The position numbers and the translations under genes are program-made. A DNA stretch of 64,000 nt from Bradyrhizobium sp. CCGUVB4N. Its GTDB lineage: Bacteria; Pseudomonadota; Alphaproteobacteria; Rhizobiales; Xanthobacteraceae. The stretch is from contig NZ_JANADP010000001.1 in the NCBI RefSeq assembly GCF_024199945.1, positions 8,494,001-8,558,000 of the forward strand, written 5' to 3'. Shown here piece by piece: positions 59,049 through 64,000 of the stretch (position 1 is the stretch's first letter; each line of letters starts with the position of its first letter). Below the pieces are notes generated by a model. It made no database searches. It was not told the DNA's origin and was given only the letters and a program-made list of their open reading frames with translations.

Positions 59049-59861
59049 ATGCAGAGCTTTCGCGTCAACGGTTATGACATGGCCTATCTCGAAGTCGGAC
59101 AGGGCCATCCGCTCGTCTGCGTGCACGGCACGCTCGGGGATTTCCGTACCTGGTATTCGGTGCTCGGGCCGCTGTCGAGGAATCATCGCGTGATCTCGGT
59201 CAGCCTGCGGCACTTCTTTCCCGAGCATTGGGACGCCGTCGGCGACGACTACAAGATGGCGCAGCACGTCGCCGACACGATCGCTTTCATCGAGCAGATC
59301 AAGCCCGGCCCGGTCGATCTCATGGGCCATTCGCGCGGCGGCCACATCGCGTTTCGCGTCGCGCAGGCACGGCCTGATCTGCTGCGCAAGCTGGTGCTGG
59401 CCGAGCCCGGCGGCGATCTCGACGCCAGCCTGCCGGTGCCCGAAGGCACGCCGGCGCATCCGCCGCTCGCCGCGAAGACGATACGCTCGGTCGAGATGAT
59501 CCGCGCCGGCGACATCGAGGGCGCGCTGCAGAATTTCTACGAGGGCATCGAGGGTGACGGCTCGTGGCGGCGCGTGCCGGCGGCTGCCAAGCAACAGCTG
59601 CGCGACAACACGCTGACCTTCCTCGGCCAGATCAACGAGCAGCGCAGGCCCTATACGCTGGCGGATGCGCAGGCGATCAAGACGCCGACGCTGCTGATCG
59701 GCGGCAGCGCCACCACCGGCAGCCTGTCGGTGATGTGGCGCGTGCTGGCTGAGCACATTGCGGGCAGCAAGACGGCGGTGATCCCGAACGCCGGCCACTG
59801 GATGTTCGAACAGGCGCCGCTGGAGTACAGCGAGGTCGTGAACAGATTTTTGGCGGAGTAG
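59049..59861 (+). CDS. alpha/beta hydrolase, tandem copy 2
   Basis: A 270-residue paralogue of the gene before it: QSFRVNGYDMAYLEVGQGHPLVCVHGTLGDFRTW, DLMGHSRGGHIAFRVA, LLIGGSATTGSL, and IPNAGHWMFEQAP. The conserved core is identical in many places, but an extra Gly-Gly-Ser segment and the loop 150-190 differ. The two are separated by 2 bp and probably co-translated; they may form heteromers or differ in substrate. Confidence 0.88.
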   Translation: MQSFRVNGYDMAYLEVGQGHPLVCVHGTLGDFRTWYSVLGPLSRNHRVISVSLRHFFPEHWDAVGDDYKMAQHVADTIAFIEQIKPGPVDLMGHSRGGHIAFRVAQARPDLLRKLVLAEPGGDLDASLPVPEGTPAHPPLAAKTIRSVEMIRAGDIEGALQNFYEGIEGDGSWRRVPAAAKQQLRDNTLTFLGQINEQRRPYTLADAQAIKTPTLLIGGSATTGSLSVMWRVLAEHIAGSKTAVIPNAGHWMFEQAPLEYSEVVNRFLAE

Positions 59862-59897
59862 CTCTCTCCCCGCTGACGGGGAGAGAGAAAGAAGGTC

Positions 59898-60356
59898 TCA
59901 CACCTTCCACACGCCGACCGGCATCTTGATCGTCGCGTTCAGCCGGTTCCAGACGTTGATCGTTGCGATCGAGAGGATCAGGGTTGCGAGCTCGCGCTCG
60001 TCGAAGTGCTTGGCGGCCTCGTTCCAGATTGCATCCGGCACCGGGTCTTCGCGATCGGCAACGCGCGTGACGGCTTCGGTCAGCGCCAGCGCGGCGCGCT
60101 CGGCGTCGGTGAAATAGGGCGCCTCGCGCCAGGCGGACACGGCGAACAGGCGCTCGTCGGTCTCGCCCAGCTTGCGGGCGATTTTCGGATGCATGTCGAC
60201 ACAGACGCTGCAGCCGTTGATCTGGCTGGCGCGCAGGTGCACCAGTTCCAGGAGCTTTTCCGGCAGGCCCTGCTTGGTCAGGCTGGCGAGGGCTTGAAGG
60301 TGGTTCATGGCCTCGGGCAGGACCATCACCGGGTGATTCATGCGGGCGTGCATCAT
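59898..60356 (-). CDS. AhpD-like carboxymuconolactone decarboxylase family protein, ECF41 partner
   Basis: A 152-residue CMD-fold protein with the AhpD redox motif CSVC (C49 and C52) in SQINGCSVCVDMHPKIARKLGE, so it probably reduces peroxides or acts as a disulfide reductase. ATG at 60356 follows GGAG by six bases. It is divergent from an ECF41-type sigma factor, the arrangement for which this family is the known target (the carboxymuconolactone decarboxylase/oxidoreductase/epimerase group), and has a matching promoter. Confidence 0.9.
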   Translation of the reverse strand: MMHARMNHPVMVLPEAMNHLQALASLTKQGLPEKLLELVHLRASQINGCSVCVDMHPKIARKLGETDERLFAVSAWREAPYFTDAERAALALTEAVTRVADREDPVPDAIWNEAAKHFDERELATLILSIATINVWNRLNATIKMPVGVWKV

Positions 60357-60389
60357 TTGCGTCTCCATCTATCGAATTTCGAAGGTTCC

Positions 60390-60416
60390 GGTCACATCGG
60401 CCGGATTGGCTTCGTC
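60390..60416 (+). promoter_or_regulatory. ECF41-type promoter of the sigma factor gene
   Basis: GGTCACA, 16 bp, CGTC. ECF41 promoters are described with TGTCACA and CGTC. Transcription would begin near 60423, about 30 nt before the sigma ATG, so the factor would activate itself. Confidence 0.7.
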
Positions 60417-60424
60417 ATGGGCAT

Positions 60425-60451
60425 GACGGATCGCGACGAGGGAATGTGACC
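60425..60451 (-). promoter_or_regulatory. ECF41-type promoter of the CMD gene
   Basis: On the - strand GGTCACA, 16 bp, CGTC, identical in boxes and spacing to the + strand promoter. The two -10 elements form CGTCATG-GG-CATGACG, a palindrome, so the transcripts diverge from a shared core. Confidence 0.75.
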
Positions 60452-60452
60452 G

Positions 60453-61322
60453 ATGACCCAAGAAAACTTCGAAGAAAATTTTCTGAGCCGGCAGTTCGAG
60501 GCCAACCGGGACCATTTGCGCGCCGTCGCCTACCGGATGCTGGGCGCGAGCGGCGAGGTCGACGATGCCGTGCAGGAGGCCTGGCTGCGGCTGAGCCGGA
60601 GCGACACGTCCGACGTGGCGAACCTGCGGGGCTGGCTGACCACCGTGGTCGCGCGGATCTGCCTCGACATGCTGCGCGCGCGGAAATCGCGCAAGGAAGA
60701 CCCGATGGGCCCACACGTGCCCGAGCCGGTCGACGAGACGCGGGAGCGCGAGGCGGAGATGGCCGATTCCGTCGGGGCGGCGCTGCTGATCGTGCTCGAG
60801 ACCTTGCAGCCGGCGGAGCGGCTCGCCTTCGTGCTGCACGATATGTTCGCAGTGCCGTTCGAGGAGATCGCGCCGATCGTCGGCCGCACGGTCGATGCCT
60901 CGCGACAACTTGCGAGCCGCGCGCGGCGGCGCGTGCAGGGCGCGCCGGTGCCGGAAGCGGATCTGTCGCGCCAGCGCGCGATCGTCGATGCGTTCCTCAA
61001 GGCGTCTCGCGAGGGCAATTTCGAGGGGCTGCTCGCGGTGCTCGATCCCGACGTCGTGTTCCGCGCCGACGATGCCGCGGTGCGGCTCGGCACGCTGCCG
61101 GAGATCCGCGGCGCGGATGCGGTCGCGCAGCTCTACAAGGGCCGCGCCCAGGCGGCACGCCCGGCGCTGGTCGATGGCGAGATGGGTGTCGCCGTCATCC
61201 TCGGCGGACAATTGCGCATCGCGCTGCGCATCACCTTCAGCGGCAATCGCATCGCCGGGATCGACGCCATGGCCGATGCGGAGCTGGTCGCGGCGCTGGA
61301 CGTCGAGGTGCTGGAGGGCTGA
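60453..61322 (+). CDS. ECF41-family RNA polymerase sigma factor (SigJ-like)
   Basis: A 289-residue extracytoplasmic-function sigma factor. Region 2 is RAVAYRMLGASGEVDDAVQEAWLRLSR...LRGWLTTVVARICLDMLRARKSRKED; region 4 is LETLQPAERLAFVLHDMFAVPFEEIAPIVGRTVDASRQLASRARRRVQ. The C-terminal part from about 170 is a SnoaL-like domain (SRQRAIVDAFLKASREGNFEGLLAVLDPDVVFRADDAA), the fused regulatory domain of ECF41, which replaces a separate anti-sigma factor. It is divergent from its CMD target gene. Stress signal unknown. Confidence 0.92.
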   Translation: MTQENFEENFLSRQFEANRDHLRAVAYRMLGASGEVDDAVQEAWLRLSRSDTSDVANLRGWLTTVVARICLDMLRARKSRKEDPMGPHVPEPVDETREREAEMADSVGAALLIVLETLQPAERLAFVLHDMFAVPFEEIAPIVGRTVDASRQLASRARRRVQGAPVPEADLSRQRAIVDAFLKASREGNFEGLLAVLDPDVVFRADDAAVRLGTLPEIRGADAVAQLYKGRAQAARPALVDGEMGVAVILGGQLRIALRITFSGNRIAGIDAMADAELVAALDVEVLEG

Positions 61323-61459
61323 AGCGGGTCATTCTCGCGAAAACAACCCCATGCACAGTAGCCGACCCAAGCAATATCAATAGCTTAGGCGGTTTGAACC
61401 GTCGCGCCGCGACGGTATTCAGGTAGCGCTTGACGCCCCCGGCACGGAGCCGTAACTTC

Positions 61460-61479
61460 GAATACGGAATTCCGTATTC
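61460..61479. promoter_or_regulatory. perfect 20-bp palindrome, probable GntR operator
   Basis: GAATACGGAATTCCGTATTC is fully self-complementary and sits 20 bp before the GTG of the GntR gene, so it probably mediates autorepression. It falls inside the longer open frame, which is why the shorter start is preferred. Confidence 0.75.
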
Positions 61480-61498
61480 CCTTTTCGGAGCCGCCGGC

Positions 61499-62176
61499 GT
61501 GATCCCTCTCGACCCGCTCCCGAACCTGATCGACCAGGTCTATGCCCGGATCCTGGAGGCGATCTCCGATCGCACTCTGCAGCCCGGCCAGCGCATCCGG
61601 CAGAACGAGCTCGCCGACAAGCTCGGCGTCTCGCGCCAGCCGGTGTCGCATGCGCTGCATCTGTTGCACCGTCAGGGTCTCGTCGCCGAAAGCGGCAAGC
61701 GCGGCTTTGAAGTCACCCAGCTCGATCCCGCCCGCATTCGTCAGCTCTACGAAGTGCGCGGCGCCATCGACGCGCTCGCCGCCCGGCTTGCCGCCCAGCG
61801 TGCCGCAACCGATGCAGCCGGGCGCGCGCGGCTCGAGACAGCGCTTGCCGCGGGACGTCGCATCGATCGCAAGACTGTGCTCGCCGAGCTGATCGCGCTC
61901 GACGTCGAATTTCATCGCGCCATCTACCAGCTCGCCGGCAATCCCGTGATCGAGGAGACGATCACGCCGCAATGGCCGCATATGCGCCGCTCGATGGCGA
62001 CCGTGCTCTCCGAGCTCGATTATCGCGGCAGCGCCTGGGCCGAGCATGCCGATATCGCCAAGCACATTCTCGCAGGTGACGCGAAGGCGGCCGAACGCGC
62101 GGCGCTGGCGCATGCGCAGACGGCCGGACGGATGACCGAGGAGAGATTGAAGGCGACGGACGAGGTGGCGGCGTAG
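61499..62176 (+). CDS. GntR-family (FCD-type) transcriptional regulator
   Basis: A 225-residue regulator with a winged-helix N terminus (IDQVYARILEAISDRTLQPGQRIRQNELADKLGVSRQPVSHALHLLHRQGLV) and a helical FCD effector domain from about 75 (IRQLYEVRGAIDALAARLAA, AELIALDVEFHRAIYQLAGNPVI, HADIAKHILAGDAKAAERAALAH; the D and H residues in FHRA and EHADI may bind metal). GTG start after CGGAG; an upstream ATG (61430) is excluded because the operator lies in that stretch. It precedes a dioxygenase and a dehydrogenase, its likely targets. Confidence 0.9.
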   Translation: MIPLDPLPNLIDQVYARILEAISDRTLQPGQRIRQNELADKLGVSRQPVSHALHLLHRQGLVAESGKRGFEVTQLDPARIRQLYEVRGAIDALAARLAAQRAATDAAGRARLETALAAGRRIDRKTVLAELIALDVEFHRAIYQLAGNPVIEETITPQWPHMRRSMATVLSELDYRGSAWAEHADIAKHILAGDAKAAERAALAHAQTAGRMTEERLKATDEVAA

Positions 62177-62193
62177 CTGCAAACGCCTGCGCC

Positions 62194-62277
62194 GTCATGG
62201 CCGAGCTTGACCCGGCCATCCACGCCTTTGCTTCACGCTCGGAGAACGTGGATGCCCGGGGCAAGCCCGGGCATGAC
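62194..62277. repeat. intergenic palindromic repeat (CCGGGCATGAC type)
   Basis: Arms GTCATGGCCGAGCTTGACCC and GGCAAGCCCGGGCATGAC, inner ATCCACG/CGTGGAT. Same family as 2852-2953. Confidence 0.65.
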
Positions 62278-62314
62278 GAGAGAGAACAACAAACAAAACC
62301 AAGGAGGACGACCC

Positions 62315-63115
62315 ATGAAACTGTCTCAGGAGCAATTGGAGTTCTTCCACCGCGAGGGTTGGCTGTTCCTGCCCGAGCTGTTCAACCAGGAAGAGTCCGA
62401 TCTTCTCGCGCGCGAGGCGGTCGGCATTTACGACGCCAACCGGCCGGAGGTCTGGCGCGAGAAGAGCGGCGCACCGCGGACCGCCTTTGCCGCGCATCTC
62501 TACAACGAGGCTTTCCGCGTTCTGGGCGCGCATCCGCGCATGATCGATCCGGTCGAGCAGGTGTTCGGCGAGCCGGTTTACATGCACCAGTTCAAGATCA
62601 ACGCGAAATCGGCCTTCACCGGCGACGTCTGGCAATGGCACCAGGATTACGGCACCTGGAAGCGCGACGACGGCATGCCGGAGCCGCGCGCGATGAACAT
62701 CGCGATCTTCCTCGACGAGGTGATGCCGATCAACGGCCCCTTGATGCTGGTGCCACGCAGCCAGAATGCCGGCGATCTGCAGGCCTCGCATGATCTCTCC
62801 ACCACGTCGTATCCGTTGTGGACGCTGGACGAAGACACGGTGACGCGGCTGGTCAAGCAGGGCGGCATCGTGGCGCCGACCGGCAAGCCCGGCGGCATGC
62901 TGATGTTCCACGGCAATCTCGTGCACGGCTCGAGCGGCAACATCACGCCCTATCCGCGCAAGATCGTGTATCTAACCTTGAACGCGGTCTCGAACTACAT
63001 CCGCACCCCGACGCGGGCGGACTACATCGCGCATCGCGATTTCACGCCGATCAAGACGGTGGATGACGACGTGCTGGTGCGGCTGGCGCGGGCACCGCGG
63101 CAGCCGGCGGAGTAA
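62315..63115 (+). CDS. phytanoyl-CoA dioxygenase (PhyH/EctD-like) family protein
   Basis: A 266-residue Fe(II)/2-oxoglutarate dioxygenase. Ligands H109 and D111 (DVWQWHQDYGTWKRDDGMPEP) and H204 (HGNLVHGSSGN) with R215 in YPRK for 2-oxoglutarate. INGPLMLVPRSQ resembles ectoine hydroxylase, but no ectoine genes are nearby. A very strong ribosome site (AAGGAGG) and a preceding GntR gene suggest induced catabolism. Substrate unknown. Confidence 0.88.
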   Translation: MKLSQEQLEFFHREGWLFLPELFNQEESDLLAREAVGIYDANRPEVWREKSGAPRTAFAAHLYNEAFRVLGAHPRMIDPVEQVFGEPVYMHQFKINAKSAFTGDVWQWHQDYGTWKRDDGMPEPRAMNIAIFLDEVMPINGPLMLVPRSQNAGDLQASHDLSTTSYPLWTLDEDTVTRLVKQGGIVAPTGKPGGMLMFHGNLVHGSSGNITPYPRKIVYLTLNAVSNYIRTPTRADYIAHRDFTPIKTVDDDVLVRLARAPRQPAE

Positions 63116-63137
63116 GGTCGGAGCCACGGGCGAGATT

Positions 63138-63260
63138 CACCTCTCCCTTTGGGAGAGGTCGGCGCGAAGCGCCGGGTGAGGGGTTAAGGCCTCTCGTCGG
63201 AGCTGCGGCCCCTCACCCGGTTTGCTGCACAAACCGACCTCTCCCCTCCGGGGAGAGGTG
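63138..63260. repeat. intergenic inverted repeat (CACCTCTCCC...GGGAGAGGTG type)
   Basis: Arms CACCTCTCCCTTTGGGAGAG and CTCTCCCCTCCGGGGAGAGG with inner GGTGAGGGGTTA and CCCCTCACCC. Member of the family at 5933-6079 and 52756-52887. Confidence 0.6.
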
Positions 63261-63304
63261 AACTGAGCGCAGCTGCATCAGCAACGCTGAACATCGGAAT
63301 TCCC

Positions 63305-64000
63305 ATGAACCTCTTCCGCATCCTCCAGGCCCGCGCGTCCGCCGGAATGCCTGTTCGTGTCGCGCTGATCGGCGCCGGTAAATTCGGCTCGATGTTTCTG
63401 GCGCAGGTGCCGCACACACCGGGGCTGGAAGTGCCTGTTATCGTCGACATCGACCGCGATCGCGCACGCGAGGCCTGCCGCACCGTCGGCTGGAGCGCCG
63501 AGCGGATTGCTGCCACCGTGTTCACCGATGACGGCGCACGCGCCATCGCCGGCGGTGCGATGGATGTGGTGGTGGAGGCGACCGGCAATCCCGCCGTCGG
63601 CATCAAGCACGCGCGCGCCGCGATCGCGGCGGGCAAGCATGTCGTGATGGTGAATGTCGAAGCCGACGTGCTCGCCGGCCCCCTGCTCGCCGAGGAAGCG
63701 CGCAAGGCAGGCGTGGTCTATTCGCTCGCCTATGGCGACCAGCCGGCGCTGACCGCCGAAATGGTCGACTGGGCTCGCGCCACCGGCTTCCGCGTCGTCG
63801 CCGCCGGCAAGGGCACAAAATATCTGCCGGCCTACCACGACGTGACGCCGGATGGCGTCTGGCAGCACTATGGTCTGACCGCCGGCGAAGCGCAGTCGGC
63901 CGGCATGAATCCGCAAATGTTCAACTCCTTCCTCGACGGCACCAAGTCGGCGATCGAGATGGCCGCGATCGCGAACGCCTGCGGGCTCGACGTGCCCAAG
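63305..64000 (+). CDS. NAD(P)-dependent dehydrogenase, SAF/homoserine-dehydrogenase-like (3' truncated by window)
   Basis: The first 232 residues of an oxidoreductase. The N-terminal Rossmann motif is VRVALIGAGKFGSMFLAQV (residues 18-36), followed by VPVIVDIDRDRAREAC, VVVEATGNPAVGIKHARAAIAAGKHVVMVNVEADVLAGPLL (typical of the Gfo/Idh and homoserine-dehydrogenase-like fold), and a middle domain GDQPALTAEMVDWARATGFRVVAAGKGTKYLPAYHDVTPD. In related proteins a SAF domain ends the chain; here it lies beyond the window. It follows the GntR and dioxygenase genes. Substrate unknown. Confidence 0.82.
   Translation, partial: MNLFRILQARASAGMPVRVALIGAGKFGSMFLAQVPHTPGLEVPVIVDIDRDRAREACRTVGWSAERIAATVFTDDGARAIAGGAMDVVVEATGNPAVGIKHARAAIAAGKHVVMVNVEADVLAGPLLAEEARKAGVVYSLAYGDQPALTAEMVDWARATGFRVVAAGKGTKYLPAYHDVTPDGVWQHYGLTAGEAQSAGMNPQMFNSFLDGTKSAIEMAAIANACGLDVPK

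Overview
The window is GC-rich chromosomal DNA from an alphaproteobacterium, most likely Bradyrhizobium or a close Nitrobacteraceae relative. The evidence is the divergent phyR / nepR-ecfG general-stress locus, a DUF3551 protein, ornithine decarboxylase plus homospermidine synthase, a Bug-type solute-binding protein, and several families of intergenic palindromic repeats. I see no rRNA, tRNA, CRISPR array, transposase or phage gene. About 68 genes are supported. Most of the DNA looks like ordinary core genome, with small accessory patches at 41.8-43.3 kb and in parts of the acyl-CoA clusters.

Layout. 0-5.9 kb: glutamate synthase gltB (3' end) and gltD, an outer-membrane beta-barrel protein, and kdsD. 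6-15.7 kb: a divergent CMD-protein/HxlR pair with tandem operators, qmcA-nfeD, hemH coupled to a binding protein, a MAPEG protein, and dcp with a ZevAB-like metal pair. 15.8-20.3 kb: a polyamine block made of a structured leader, ornithine decarboxylase, a GNAT protein, RidA and homospermidine synthase, closed by a strong terminator. 20.3-22.4 kb: acetoacetate decarboxylase, a small membrane protein and MgtC. 22.4-27.3 kb: a six-gene zinc operon (small His-rich protein, znuC, znuB, znuA, cobW-type GTPase, WD40 protein) headed by a Zur-box-like palindrome. 27.3-32.5 kb: a split permease, sodB, and small or uncharacterised genes including a DUF3095 protein. 32.5-36.9 kb: an ACP / acyl ligase / SDR cassette and a fadD-like synthetase. 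37-43.3 kb: Bug protein, DUF3551, htpG, a possible small RNA, a SnoaL-like protein and two TonB-C-like proteins. 43.4-45.2 kb: phyR, nepR, ecfG. 45.3-57.4 kb: a nitroreductase and a large acyl-CoA degradation cluster around a TetR regulator. 57.5-64 kb: ogt, two tandem hydrolases, an ECF41-type sigma factor with its CMD partner, and a GntR / dioxygenase / dehydrogenase group cut by the window end.

Regulation is the most rewarding layer. EcfG-type promoters (GGAAC-N16/17-CGTT) match perfectly upstream of sodB, the DUF3551 gene and a small membrane protein, with near matches upstream of phyR, so part of a stress regulon can be read next to its regulators. The ECF41 sigma gene and its CMD partner are separated by two mirror-image copies of GGTCACA-N16-CGTC. 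A 20-bp palindrome between the TetR gene and the thiolase gene has half-site-like matches upstream of the acp operon and the fadD-like gene. All functions come from reading the translated sequence and recalling families; no searches were run.
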